Shown here: one piece after another, positions 27,618-36,522 of the stretch
Numbering within the stretch: the stretch's first letter is position 1
Layout of the letters: each line of letters opens with the position of its first letter
DNA from: Candidatus Delongbacteria bacterium
GTDB taxonomy: Bacteria; JAGOEH01
Assembly (NCBI GenBank): GCA_017997825.1
Contig: JAGOEH010000002.1
Location: 1 to 54,853, forward strand
Direction of reading: 5' to 3'
DNA: 54,853 nt
Notes under the pieces: generated by a model
Told to the model about the DNA's origin: nothing
What the model saw: only the letters and a program-made list of their open reading frames with translations
Databases searched by the model: none
Translations under genes and position numbers: made by a program

Positions 27618-27680
27618 ATGAAGAAAAAGGTGAACAAACCATGGTCTTCGGCCGATGAGTCAGTCTTAAAACGCCCGTAA
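27618..27680 (+). CDS. Candidate 20-residue leader peptide or gene remnant before valS
   Basis: ATG to TAA frame lying wholly inside the valS leader. The peptide contains KPWSSADESVLKR, which resembles the first helix of small SANT/Myb-like proteins (W..x..D/E..x..LK). Bases after the stop, read in another frame, give TPPR, so it may be the decayed start of such a gene. Only two valine codons (GTG, GTC) occur, so classical valine attenuation is not obvious. The ribosome-binding site is weak (AGGA about 11 bases upstream). Confidence 0.25.
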   Translation: MKKKVNKPWSSADESVLKRP

Positions 27681-27766
27681 CTCCTCCACGGCAAGCTGAA
27701 AAGCAGGATTGACGACACTAGGATAAATTAAAACACCCCTTCACCTAAGGATAAAGGAGCTTCACT

Positions 27767-30415
27767 ATGTTGAATTTGGCCGACCGATACGATCCCTCAT
27801 CAGTAGAAAATAAGTGGTACGATTATTGGCTGTCCCAAAAGATGTTTCATGCCGAACCGAGCCGTGATAAGCCGCCCTACACCATTGTGATTCCACCGCC
27901 CAACATTACCGGGGTCCTCCACATGGGGCATGTGCTCAACAATACGCTTCAAGATATTCTGATTCGCTGGAAAAAAATGCAGGGATTCAATACTGAATGG
28001 CTGCCGGGCACCGATCATGCTGCAATCGCTACCCAGAATGTACTGGAAAAGATGCTCAGAAAAGAGGGCAAGACCAAGGACGATATCGGCCGAGAGGCCT
28101 TTACCCAGCTTTTTTGGGACTGGCGGAATAAATCCGGGGGAACCATCATCAAGCAGCTCAAGCTGCTGGGGGCGTCCTGCGACTGGGAACGGGAAGCCTT
28201 TACTATGGATGCCAACCTGACCCGGGCCGTCCAGGAAGTTTTCATTCGCCTGTATAATAAAGGGCTGGTTTATCGGGGTAAATATATCATCAACTGGTGC
28301 CCTCGCTGCGGTACAGCCCTCAGCGACGACGAGACCGACTATGCCGAAAAACAGTCCCACCTGTGGCATATCCGTTACCATTTCAAGGATGAACCTGAAA
28401 AATATCTGGTGGTGGCTACCACCCGGCCGGAAACCATGCTGGGCGATACGGCGGTAGCGGTCAATCCCAAGGATGAGCGATTCACGGCCTTGATCGGAAG
28501 AAAGTTAATCCTGCCGATCGTCAACCGTGAAATCCCGATCATTGCCGATGATTTTGTCGATCCAAGCTTCGGTACCGGCTGCGTCAAAGTCACACCGGCC
28601 CACGATCCCAATGATTTTCAGATGGCGATGCGCCATCCCCTGGAAAAAATTGTGGTCATCGATTCTTCCGGCAAGATGAACGATCAGGCCGGTATATATC
28701 AAGGACTGGATCGTTTCGAATGCCGCACCCGATTGGTGGAGGATCTGAAATCCCAAAATTATCTGGAAAGCATCCAGGATTACACCCATAGCGTCGGCCA
28801 TTGCTACCGCTGCAATACCGTAATCGAACCCCATCTCTCCGATCAGTGGTTCGTTAAAATGGGCCCTCTGGCCCAGCCGGTGATCCAGGCTATCGAAAAT
28901 GATCAGATCAAATTCTACCCGGAACGCTGGAAAAAGAACGCCCTCAACTGGCTCTATAACATCCGGGATTGGTGCATCTCCCGCCAGATCTGGCTGGGGC
29001 ATAAAATTCCGATCTGGTACTGTCCCGACCATCATGTCACCGCCTCGATCCCCCGACCGGAGAAATGCCCGATCTGCGGATCAACCGATCTGGTTCAGGA
29101 TCCCGATGTGCTGGATACCTGGTTTTCCTCGTGGTTGTGGCCCTTCTCAACCTTCGGCTGGCCGGAAAAAAACAAGGATCTCGACTATTTCTATCCCACC
29201 AGCACCCTGGTCACTGATCCGGGCATCATCTTCTTCTGGGTGATCCGGATGATCATGGCCGGTTATGAATTCATGGGCAACAAACCCTTCAGCGAAGTCC
29301 ACCTGCATGGAGTGGTCTGCGACGAACAGGGCCGCAAAATGAGCAAGTCACTGGGGAACTCCCCCGACCCGATCGATATCATCCAGACCTATTCGGCCGA
29401 CGCCATGCGTTTCGCTATCATCTTCTCCACTCCTCCCGGCCAGAATACCCTCTATTCCGACAAACAAACCGAAATGGGACGTAACTTTACCAATAAAATC
29501 TGGAATGCCTTCCGACTGGTGATGATGAATATCGAAGATTTTAGTTTGTCCGAATTCCACTATGATCCATCACGACTCACCCTGCCCGACCAGTGGCTGC
29601 TCCACCGTCTCAACCACGCCATCGATCAGATCAATGCTGACCTAAAGGAATTCCGGTTCAACGAAGCCGAACATGCCATCTATGATTTCATCTGGAAGGA
29701 TTACTGCGACTGGTACCTGGAAATTAACAAGCTGCGATGGTATCAGCCGGTATCCGATCAGGACAAAGCCATGTCTCAATACCTGTGTATTCATATCATG
29801 CAGGCGTTTCTCAAACTGCTGCACCCCTTCATGCCCTTCCTGACCGAGGAGATCTGGCAGAGCTTCAAATCAGCCGGGTTGTTGACCCGCGATCAGGATA
29901 AGCTCTCCATTATGGCGGCTCAGTTTCCTCAAGTCGATCCGGCCTGCGATTTCCCGGAAGCTTTTAAGGAGATGGAATTTTTGATGGAACTGATCTCCCA
30001 GATCCGTAATATCCGGTCTGAAAAGAATATTAAACCCAAGGATAAGGTCAACCTGGTCCTTAAACGGGATCTGCCGGTTATCGCTCAGAACCAAGCGTTT
30101 GTCGGCAACCTGGCCAAGGTGGATCAGATCAGTATCAGTGATACCGCTCCAGCCGACTCGGCCGTCGGGGTGGTCGGCGACCTGGAATTCTATATTCCCC
30201 TGAGCGGACTGGTCGATCTGGGCAAGGAAAAGGAAAAGATCGAGAAGGAAATAAAACAATTAGCCGGATATTTACAGGGATTGAATCAAAAACTGCAGAA
30301 TGAGAAGTTTGTGAGCGGTGCCCCGGCCGAGGTAGTGGCCAAGGAAAAAGCCCGCCGCGACGAACTGCAGGCTAAATATGACACCCTACAGCAGGCCCTG
30401 GCCAAAATGAGCTGA
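27767..30415 (+). CDS. valS: Valine--tRNA ligase
   Basis: Charges tRNA-Val with valine; essential for translation. The 882 residues hold the class I signatures: HIGH as LHMGH at 52-55 following PPPNITGV, and KMSKS at 524-528. The editing (CP1) domain contains TTRPETMLGDTAVAVNP and the GTGCVKVTPAHD block that hydrolyses Thr-tRNA-Val. Two zinc-type cysteine pairs (CPRCG, CPICG) are present, and the C-terminal coiled coil (EKEKIEKEIKQL) that binds the tRNA elbow is complete. AAAGGAG precedes the ATG. It is a single-gene unit between its own promoter and a perfect terminator. Confidence 0.98.
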   Translation: MLNLADRYDPSSVENKWYDYWLSQKMFHAEPSRDKPPYTIVIPPPNITGVLHMGHVLNNTLQDILIRWKKMQGFNTEWLPGTDHAAIATQNVLEKMLRKEGKTKDDIGREAFTQLFWDWRNKSGGTIIKQLKLLGASCDWEREAFTMDANLTRAVQEVFIRLYNKGLVYRGKYIINWCPRCGTALSDDETDYAEKQSHLWHIRYHFKDEPEKYLVVATTRPETMLGDTAVAVNPKDERFTALIGRKLILPIVNREIPIIADDFVDPSFGTGCVKVTPAHDPNDFQMAMRHPLEKIVVIDSSGKMNDQAGIYQGLDRFECRTRLVEDLKSQNYLESIQDYTHSVGHCYRCNTVIEPHLSDQWFVKMGPLAQPVIQAIENDQIKFYPERWKKNALNWLYNIRDWCISRQIWLGHKIPIWYCPDHHVTASIPRPEKCPICGSTDLVQDPDVLDTWFSSWLWPFSTFGWPEKNKDLDYFYPTSTLVTDPGIIFFWVIRMIMAGYEFMGNKPFSEVHLHGVVCDEQGRKMSKSLGNSPDPIDIIQTYSADAMRFAIIFSTPPGQNTLYSDKQTEMGRNFTNKIWNAFRLVMMNIEDFSLSEFHYDPSRLTLPDQWLLHRLNHAIDQINADLKEFRFNEAEHAIYDFIWKDYCDWYLEINKLRWYQPVSDQDKAMSQYLCIHIMQAFLKLLHPFMPFLTEEIWQSFKSAGLLTRDQDKLSIMAAQFPQVDPACDFPEAFKEMEFLMELISQIRNIRSEKNIKPKDKVNLVLKRDLPVIAQNQAFVGNLAKVDQISISDTAPADSAVGVVGDLEFYIPLSGLVDLGKEKEKIEKEIKQLAGYLQGLNQKLQNEKFVSGAPAEVVAKEKARRDELQAKYDTLQQALAKMS

Positions 30416-30417
30416 TT

Positions 30418-30455
30418 AAAAAAGGCCTTCCGGAATCTCCGGAAGGCCTTTTTAT
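30418..30455. terminator. Bidirectional intrinsic terminator between valS and the Rpn region
   Basis: A-tract, then perfect 10-bp stem GGCCTTCCGG/CCGGAAGGCC with a 5-nt loop, then a T-tract. It ends valS on the plus strand and, reading the other way, the transcript of the small frame at 30463. Confidence 0.95.
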
Positions 30456-30462
30456 ATAACGA

Positions 30463-30654
30463 TCACTTGATATTCAAATCATAAACGGAAATACTGGATG
30501 AACGCCGTGACAGTTCATCCAGATCCACTTTCCCCGGATGATTCGCCACATGGCAGAATAACTCCCGGGTTTGTGGATCGTAATGGATCAGATTATCATT
30601 CATCTTGAATGTATCCAGTACCCGACCGGTTTTCAGGGATACAAAATCCACCAA
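30463..30654 (-). pseudogene. Possible fragment of a beta-propeller protein
   Basis: A 63-codon frame starting at TTG or GTG with no clear ribosome-binding site, just after the Rpn nuclease gene and in a different frame. The product reads TGRVLDTF, YDPQTRELFCHVANHPG and ISVYDLNIK, spacing that resembles one blade of a YVTN/WD-like propeller. It has no signal peptide. It could be a truncated C-terminus left beside the nuclease gene, or a small real gene. Its frame remains open only to about 30675 upstream. Confidence 0.4.
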
Positions 30655-30659
30655 CCGGA

Positions 30660-31676
30660 CTAAATTTCTAACTGATCAATATCTTTAATTTTTAAAGCTT
30701 GGCGGATCAGTTCTTCCAGACGATCGATTTGCTTCAAATTCCGAATGGCTTTAAGTTTGACGGCAGGCACAGTATGAAAACGCGCTTTCAGGATAGTAAT
30801 CAGTGAATTAATGGAAGCCTCGAGTTTACCTTCGAGTTTACCCTCAAGCTTGCCTTCAAGCTTACCTTCAAGCTTACCTTCGAGTTTTCCTTCAAGCTTA
30901 CCCTCAAGCTTACCCTCGCTGTATTTCTCCTGCAAAATGATTTCATCAAAACTAGTTAAGTAGGTCATAGGTAAATCTCCTTCATCCCGCTTGATTTCAT
31001 CATAAATCAGCTTATTCTTCATCATGTCCGAAATATATAGTATTCCATCTATAAAACGAATTATGCTCCTGATTTGTTCCCGGGAAAATCCCTTATGAAT
31101 CGACTTCTTGATCAGTTCTTTCTTGAAGTAATAATACCGTTCCTCATCATTCCGGTAGCTGACGGCATAACGAGCCGCCTGAATCACCGGGCCAAACGGA
31201 TTAACCATCCTTTCCAGCGAATCTTCCGTATAATCAATCAGTTTAAGGGTATTATACCTAAATACCAGGCTGCAGCCATAAAACTCATACTCAAACCGGT
31301 CAGGCCGAAAACTTCGATTGATATCAGTGAATACAGCTGCACTGATGATCTTTTTCTGATACTTGTCATAAATCCGATAGAAATAGCGAAACATCCGCTC
31401 ACTGAAGCCGGATTGCCGATATCCCTGGATCTCAATGTGAATCAGTATCCACTGTTCAGTCTGGTCTTTCAGCTTTACCTGGATCAGCTTATCCAAAACC
31501 CTCTGTCTGTTACTTCCGGAATTCATCGAAATTTCGGACAATTCCTTATCCAGCGACAAACACGCCTCACTGAAATCAATATGAGGATACAAATCGGGCA
31601 CTATAAGTTCCAGAAACTGAGGCAGGTTTTGATCGATTACATGTTTCCACAAATCATCAAATGGAATCCTCATCAT
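30660..31676 (-). CDS. Rpn family recombination-promoting nuclease/putative transposase with EGKL repeat
   Basis: PD-(D/E)XK nuclease of the Rpn/YhgA-like type, 338 residues. The N-terminal core shows FDDLWKHVIDQNLPQFLEL and the catalytic ILIHIEIQG strand (E-x-Q form), followed by FSERMFRYFYRIYDKY, typical of the family. A linker holds eight consecutive EGKL units, and the end is helical (LEELIRQALKI). E. coli Rpn proteins cleave DNA and raise RecA-independent recombination; chromosomal copies are often variable accessory genes. The ATG pair at 31676 is preceded by AAGGA, and a strong promoter lies at 31695-31722. No transposon ends are visible around it. Confidence 0.85.
   Translation of the reverse strand: MMRIPFDDLWKHVIDQNLPQFLELIVPDLYPHIDFSEACLSLDKELSEISMNSGSNRQRVLDKLIQVKLKDQTEQWILIHIEIQGYRQSGFSERMFRYFYRIYDKYQKKIISAAVFTDINRSFRPDRFEYEFYGCSLVFRYNTLKLIDYTEDSLERMVNPFGPVIQAARYAVSYRNDEERYYYFKKELIKKSIHKGFSREQIRSIIRFIDGILYISDMMKNKLIYDEIKRDEGDLPMTYLTSFDEIILQEKYSEGKLEGKLEGKLEGKLEGKLEGKLEGKLEGKLEASINSLITILKARFHTVPAVKLKAIRNLKQIDRLEELIRQALKIKDIDQLEI
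30819..30914 (-). repeat. Eight tandem 12-bp units encoding EGKL in the Rpn nuclease
   Basis: Eight consecutive 12-bp units with frequent third-position changes (such as TTC/CTC and GAG/AAG on the plus strand) but unchanged amino acids. The array is in frame and seems constrained at the protein level. It is not a CRISPR array: there are no spacers. Confidence 0.95.
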
Positions 31677-31694
31677 CTGTTCCTTACTATTTTC

Positions 31695-31722
31695 AATATA
31701 CCTCAGAAAGGTTAAAAGTCAA
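31695..31722 (-). promoter_or_regulatory. Promoter of the Rpn nuclease gene
   Basis: TTGACT (31722-31717), a 16-bp spacer and TATATT (31700-31695), about 18 bp upstream of the ATG. The transcript leader would be very short but still contains AAGGA. Confidence 0.55.
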
Positions 31723-31918
31723 ACTTAAATTTATCGAACAGATTTCCGGATCGCATATTCTTCATTTTATTTAATCACCAGGTCTACAGTTATTGATTCC
31801 AAAATTCTTATCGCATGTAAACTACTAAAAGAGGGGGCCGAGTGAACTCAAAATGAATTCAATGCCCCAATTTTACAACCGTAATTTCTCGACAGCGAAT
31901 TACAACCTAAAAATTGTA

Positions 31919-33013
31919 TTATAAACCCTCCATTAAGCACGAGCTTTTAATCTTATATCGTACAACAACAGGATTCCTAATTTCAAATGACATATCGGAA
32001 TCGGACGGTAAAGCCATGGGAATACTCATATAAACCACCGAATCATCTGCAAACAAAAGATATTGCAATTTATTGTTTTTCAGCTTTTTCGTCCGGCATT
32101 TGTCATGGCTGATAAAAAAAAGTTCATACTGAGGAGTATTTTGAATCAGATAATTCGCTATAATGCAATCTTTTTTCAGAAATGCCATTTCCCTAAATGA
32201 ATCGAATACCGGACGAGGTAGTGATTTAAAGTTCGACGGATAATCCTTCTCCAATAACTGATAATCATTATATCCACTATGGATGATGGAAAATTCTCCA
32301 CTGGCATTATCAAACCTGAAAATTCTATTTTCTATAGAATTTGATATATAACAATTGTTTTCACTGTCAACAAGCATACAACCACCTAGACCAACGATGC
32401 TGATGGCATTCAATAACTGATCATTAAAATTAAGATTCCCTACTTTTTCTTTTTTGTTTTTAGTAATATCCAGTGAAAACAAAGAATATCCTGCCGAGGG
32501 ATTCCCATCAGAAAAGTAGATATGGTTATCACATCCTATTCCAATAGGATCAGTAAGAGCATATCCTTCAAAATGATGCCCCTGCATCAAGAGCTTCCCG
32601 TCATTGACTTTGAAGTTAATTGCATAATTAGGAGAATAGAAACACCAAACACTATTATCACTCCTGTCTTTTACAAGACAAAAACAATGAGTTTTCAGCC
32701 CGGGAAACACTTTTTCCGGATCAATGATTTCAAATTTCTTCCGAGAATAATCAATATAGATTAGTTTAAACTTCTCCAAATCCCGAATAAAGAAATGATT
32801 GTTATCAACAGCAACAAAATTCCAGATCGCTTTAATAAACAATGAATCAAAATCGAACGTTAATGTGTCGACAAAATCAAAACACGAATCAAAATCAGAT
32901 TCTTTCAATTCCACAGTTTCAATCTTATCTGATACAGCTTGCTTATGGCTGCAAAGCATAAACAGTATACAAAAGCATATAACAATCAGCCCCAACCTCC
33001 GAATAAATCTCAT
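31919..33013 (-). CDS. Envelope protein, possible 6-bladed beta-propeller (A)
   Basis: Function not recognised with certainty. 364 residues: a basic start, a hydrophobic segment (LIVICFCILFMLC) that is a signal peptide and perhaps a lipoprotein signal with an atypical lipobox, then a beta-rich domain. Repeated patterns such as NHFFIRDLEKFKLIYIDYS, GCDNHIYFSDGN and DSENNCYISNSIENRIFRF suggest blades of a propeller like the 6-bladed family common in Bacteroidota. The gene is strikingly AT-rich compared with valS or pdxS, suggesting transfer or weak selection. AAGGAGGAG precedes the ATG. Tandem promoter candidates and a stem-loop lie upstream, between it and the PAS kinase gene. Confidence 0.65.
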   Translation of the reverse strand: MRFIRRLGLIVICFCILFMLCSHKQAVSDKIETVELKESDFDSCFDFVDTLTFDFDSLFIKAIWNFVAVDNNHFFIRDLEKFKLIYIDYSRKKFEIIDPEKVFPGLKTHCFCLVKDRSDNSVWCFYSPNYAINFKVNDGKLLMQGHHFEGYALTDPIGIGCDNHIYFSDGNPSAGYSLFSLDITKNKKEKVGNLNFNDQLLNAISIVGLGGCMLVDSENNCYISNSIENRIFRFDNASGEFSIIHSGYNDYQLLEKDYPSNFKSLPRPVFDSFREMAFLKKDCIIANYLIQNTPQYELFFISHDKCRTKKLKNNKLQYLLFADDSVVYMSIPMALPSDSDMSFEIRNPVVVRYKIKSSCLMEGL

Positions 33014-33029
33014 TAGATCTCCTCCTTAA

Positions 33030-33058
33030 TTATTAAAACCAATCAACAGACTGATCAA
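33030..33058 (-). promoter_or_regulatory. Proximal promoter of propeller protein A
   Basis: TTGATC (33058-33053), a 17-bp spacer and TAATAA (33035-33030), just upstream of the AAGGAGG site. The -35 box lies inside the inverted repeat ACAGAC...GTCTGT at 33046-33068, so a regulator binding there would block or help it. Confidence 0.4.
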
Positions 33059-33068
33059 TAGTGTCTGT
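33046..33068. promoter_or_regulatory. Inverted repeat over the -35 region (operator candidate)
   Basis: ACAGAC (33046-33051) and GTCTGT (33063-33068) are perfect reverse complements separated by 11 bp, one helical turn, overlapping the proximal -35 box. Confidence 0.35.
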
Positions 33069-33139
33069 CCATTCACTGATACCCGGTCCATGAGATTCCC
33101 CTTTCCATGAACACACCGATGAAGGATGATGAAAGAATT

Positions 33140-33176
33140 CCGGAAAGCTTCATAATGCCGGCATTACTCCTTCCGG
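33140..33176. repeat. Nested stem-loop in the leader of propeller protein A
   Basis: Outer arms CCGGAAAG (33140-33147) and CCTTCCGG (33169-33176) match at seven of eight positions; inside is the 14-bp palindrome TAATGCCGGCATTA (33153-33166). On the minus strand the outer stem is followed by AATTCTTTC, a weak terminator-like tail. It could end the PAS-kinase transcript or attenuate the distal promoter at 33225. The rest of the 33014-33322 gap holds only the listed promoters and the 33046 repeat. Confidence 0.5.
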
Positions 33177-33224
33177 CCTTCCATGCCGTTTATCCGATCA
33201 ACAATTGTTTTATCCTGTGGTTTT

Positions 33225-33253
33225 ATGATAAGGCTTTCGACATCATTTGTCAA
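33225..33253 (-). promoter_or_regulatory. Distal promoter upstream of propeller protein A
   Basis: TTGACA (33253-33248), a 17-bp spacer and TATCAT (33230-33225), a close match. Its transcript would run through the 33140-33176 stem-loop before reaching the gene. Confidence 0.5.
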
Positions 33254-33322
33254 GCATCTTTTGGGAGAAGGATTTGAGTAGTAGCACCCCGACCATGTTA
33301 TAGTAATACCCTGATCGAATTG

Positions 33323-36300
33323 TTAATGATCCAAAATCTCCCGGATTTTGACAGACAGCTCCCGGATGGTGAAGGGTTTTTGGATGAAATGGACGCCTTC
33401 ATCTAAGACGCCGTGATGGGCGATAACATCGGCCGTATATCCCGACATGAAAAGGCGGCCGAGCTGAGGATAGATCGAGAGCATATTCTTTGCCAGTTCG
33501 CGGCCGTTCATTTCCGGCATGATCACATCGGTCATTAATAAATCGATCTCTCCGGAATGCTCACGAGCCATGGCAATAGCCTGTCCCGGAGTGGAAGCCG
33601 CCAGCACCTTATATCCCAACCCGGTCAGCATGATGGAGGTCATTTTCAGAATAGCCGGTTCATCCTCCACCAACAGGATAGTCCCTTGTCGGGCAGCAAG
33701 CGGTTCGAGTTTGGATTCTGGGCTCTGAGTCCCGCGTTTTTCTCGATGACGGGGAAGATAAATCTTGATACTGGTTCCCTGGCCCGGTTCGCTGTAGACT
33801 GTAATGAAACCGTCGTTCTGCCTGACGATACCATAAATCGTGGCCAGTCCCAGACCGGTTCCCCGCCCCAATTCCTTGGTCGTAAAAAAGGGCTCAAACA
33901 GGTGGCCCAAGGTCTCTTTATCCATCCCGGCGCCATTATCGCTCACAATCAGGCGTATGTAATCCCCGGCTTTGGCATCGGCGGCAATCCGGCAATAGTT
34001 TTCATCAACCGAGACATTTTCCGTTTCGATGGTGATTCGGCCATTGCCCTTGATGGCATCACGGGCGTTGACACAAAGATTGGCCAAAATCTGGTCAATC
34101 TGGCTGGGATCGATCATTACCGATCCGAGCTCACTGCCGGGAATCCACGATAATTTAATATTTTCCCCGATCAGCCGTTCCAGCATCCGGAGCATGCCTT
34201 CCACGGTGGCATTCAGATCGATCACAATCGGGGAAACGGTCTGTTTACGGGCAAAAGCCAGCAATTGCCGGGTCAGGTTGGCGGATCGTTCGGCGGCTTT
34301 GCGAATCTCTTTCAGATTGGCCGCTAAGGGATGATCCGGCTCTATTTCGGCCAATCCCAGATCAGTATATCCGAGAATCACGCCCAGCATATTGTTGAAA
34401 TCATGGGCCACCCCTCCAGCCAATCGTCCGACCGATTCCATTTTCTGGGCTTGCACTAACTGAGCCTGGAGTTTGTTATGCTCGGCTTCGGACCGTTTCC
34501 GTTCGGTAATATCCCGGTAGATAGACTGATAGCTCCCATCCGGCATCATCTTGGTCCTCATCTCAACATGGATTTCCTCCCCCTCAGGATTGATCATAAT
34601 CCGCTGAGCTTCAACGATCTGACCTTGCCGAAGCAAATCATACCGTAGCGGTGAAGCTTGAATACTCTCCGGTTTAAAGGGCAGATCCCGGATATCGATT
34701 CCGATGATAGCCTGGCTGGAAAATCCAATCATATCACAAAATGCCTGATTAGCCCCGATAATGATACCCTGGGGTGAACCCAGCAGAATTCCATCGACCG
34801 CCAATTCGATCAGTTCGCGAAATCGGTTTTCGCTCTCTCTCAATTCCTCCTCATGCTGCCTGCGGTCGGTAATTTCGGTCGTCATACCACATAGCCCGGT
34901 CACTTCTCCACTTGCGCTATGCAAGGGAAACTTGACCGAGATGAAATATCGATTACCATTCGGATAAGTCAATACCTCATCAAGTTCAAGGACCCGATCC
35001 GATTCCATTGCATTCAGATCATGGCTACGAAAGACCTGAGCATCGGCAGGGGGAAAGAGATCCTGGTCGGTTTTGCCAAGCACCTCTTGTCGCATCAATC
35101 CGGTTACTTCTTCCCACTTCCGGTTAACCAGTTGATACCCCCCCCGGCAGTTCTTGACATAGATCAATGCCCCGCTGTGTTCAATCAGATCGGCCATGAA
35201 CCGTTGATTTTCCCTCAACGCATCTTCCACCTGTTTTCGTTCCGTAATATCCTGACTGATCCCAAATACCCGGATCGGTTTTTTCTGATTATCCATCTCC
35301 ACTTCACCCATCGAAATCAGATATCGGAGTTCTCCTGTATCTTTTTTAAAAATCCTCATTTCCATCGAATAAGGATTACCGGTCGACAATGATTCTGCTA
35401 TGATAGAATTTGATCGATCCCGGTCTTGCGGGTGAATCCGTTCCGTTACCTCTCTGAAACTGGGATAACTATCCAAAGGAAATCCCATTATTTTCAGGCC
35501 CTCTTCAGACACAATGAAACGATCGGCTATGATATCCCAACTCCAGCTCCCAACATGGGCGATGGCCTGACTACGCTTCAGATTCTCCAACGATTCCTTT
35601 AGTACTTTCTCCGCTCTAAGACGATCAGAAACATCATAGATAAAAGAAAATAAAAGCTGTTTGCCTTTGATTTGAACTGGTCCCGAATAAACCTCAACAT
35701 CGCGGATTGAACCATCAGCTCGACGATGATGAAAATTAAAGCAGCTTTTCTTCATTGCAATAGCCGAATTCATTTCGGCGACAATTTCTTCCTGAGTTAA
35801 TATATTGATCTGGGCAATATTCATTGTCAAAAGTTCATTTCGGGTCCAACTATAATACTCCACCGCCGCCTGATTGACATCCAAAATCTTTCCGGTTTTC
35901 GGATCAAGCAGCAGCATAACCGAATGGTGGTTATCAAACAAGATCCGGTATTTTTCTTCATAATTCCTTAGTTTTTCCTCAATTATACGGTGCCGGGTAA
36001 TATCGATCCATATGCTCAAAACTCCGATGATCGCCCCATCACTCATCTTCCGCCGAGGAACAGCACTAATCTCGAACCATCGATAATCATTGGATTCCGG
36101 CACAGCCATTCCCATTATCACATTCCGCACCGCCTGTCCGGTACCAAGGGCGATCGTTCCGGGAAAATCCGAGGTATCGAAAGCCGAACCATCGTCACGA
36201 ACCGCTTTCCTCAATAAATCAGCCGGCAGCATCCCCATCATTTGATCCGGAGTGAGCATAAAAACCTCAGCGGCGGCCGAATTGGCATATAGTATCCGTC

Positions 36301-36388
36301 CATCCCGATCCTGATCAATAACGCCATGCGGCATCATTTCAAGCAAAAACTGATCCAATTCCAAAGGTGTTGATTGATTCGGCATCAT
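33323..36388 (-). CDS. Multi-PAS hybrid histidine kinase with C-terminal receiver
   Basis: A 1,021-residue cytoplasmic sensor; no transmembrane helix is evident. Five PAS domains in order: near residues 12-120, 145-260, 268-390, 393-515 and 515-640, each with the N-terminal helix and core (for example PHGVIDQDRDGRILYAN; AVDGILLGSPQGIIIGAN). A HisKA domain of the AHDFNNML type has its histidine at 662, followed by an intact ATPase domain (NLCVNARDAI, SDNGAGM, GTGLGLATIYGIV) and a receiver domain with Asp954 in MTDVIMPEMNG and Lys in QKPF. It is complete, so an internal phosphorelay is expected, probably ending in an unlinked phosphotransfer protein. It lies between two propeller-type envelope genes. 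CTGGAG precedes the ATG. Confidence 0.93.
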   Translation of the reverse strand: MMPNQSTPLELDQFLLEMMPHGVIDQDRDGRILYANSAAAEVFMLTPDQMMGMLPADLLRKAVRDDGSAFDTSDFPGTIALGTGQAVRNVIMGMAVPESNDYRWFEISAVPRRKMSDGAIIGVLSIWIDITRHRIIEEKLRNYEEKYRILFDNHHSVMLLLDPKTGKILDVNQAAVEYYSWTRNELLTMNIAQINILTQEEIVAEMNSAIAMKKSCFNFHHRRADGSIRDVEVYSGPVQIKGKQLLFSFIYDVSDRLRAEKVLKESLENLKRSQAIAHVGSWSWDIIADRFIVSEEGLKIMGFPLDSYPSFREVTERIHPQDRDRSNSIIAESLSTGNPYSMEMRIFKKDTGELRYLISMGEVEMDNQKKPIRVFGISQDITERKQVEDALRENQRFMADLIEHSGALIYVKNCRGGYQLVNRKWEEVTGLMRQEVLGKTDQDLFPPADAQVFRSHDLNAMESDRVLELDEVLTYPNGNRYFISVKFPLHSASGEVTGLCGMTTEITDRRQHEEELRESENRFRELIELAVDGILLGSPQGIIIGANQAFCDMIGFSSQAIIGIDIRDLPFKPESIQASPLRYDLLRQGQIVEAQRIMINPEGEEIHVEMRTKMMPDGSYQSIYRDITERKRSEAEHNKLQAQLVQAQKMESVGRLAGGVAHDFNNMLGVILGYTDLGLAEIEPDHPLAANLKEIRKAAERSANLTRQLLAFARKQTVSPIVIDLNATVEGMLRMLERLIGENIKLSWIPGSELGSVMIDPSQIDQILANLCVNARDAIKGNGRITIETENVSVDENYCRIAADAKAGDYIRLIVSDNGAGMDKETLGHLFEPFFTTKELGRGTGLGLATIYGIVRQNDGFITVYSEPGQGTSIKIYLPRHREKRGTQSPESKLEPLAARQGTILLVEDEPAILKMTSIMLTGLGYKVLAASTPGQAIAMAREHSGEIDLLMTDVIMPEMNGRELAKNMLSIYPQLGRLFMSGYTADVIAHHGVLDEGVHFIQKPFTIRELSVKIREILDH

Positions 36389-36493
36389 CGTGCTCCAGGG
36401 GTAAATCGATTATTGATATCATGAAAGCGCCGGCGGATCGATTCCCGGGATAATCCCGGCCAAAATCCGGTATCACATGTCTCACCTTATCAT

Positions 36494-36522
36494 AATAAAA
36501 TATATCGTCCAATGAATGTCAA
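36494..36522 (-). promoter_or_regulatory. Candidate promoter of the PAS hybrid kinase gene
   Basis: TTGACA (36522-36517), a 17-bp spacer and TTTATT (36499-36494); the -10 is poor, though other A+T hexamers lie close. The leader would be about 100 nt. The rest of the 36389-36718 gap holds nothing I can assign. Confidence 0.4.

Noticed and set aside
27590-27680. Hammerhead-like CCGATGAGTC and a T-arm-like ATTCGAAT in the valS leader
   Set aside because: The ribozyme core should be CUGANGA followed by GAAA with pairing stems; the core and stems do not match. No acceptor, D or anticodon arms are present for a tRNA, and no T-box AGGGTGGAACC sequence occurs.
30819-30914. Tandem 12-bp units as a CRISPR array
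   Set aside because: Units are contiguous without spacers, in frame, and encode EGKL.
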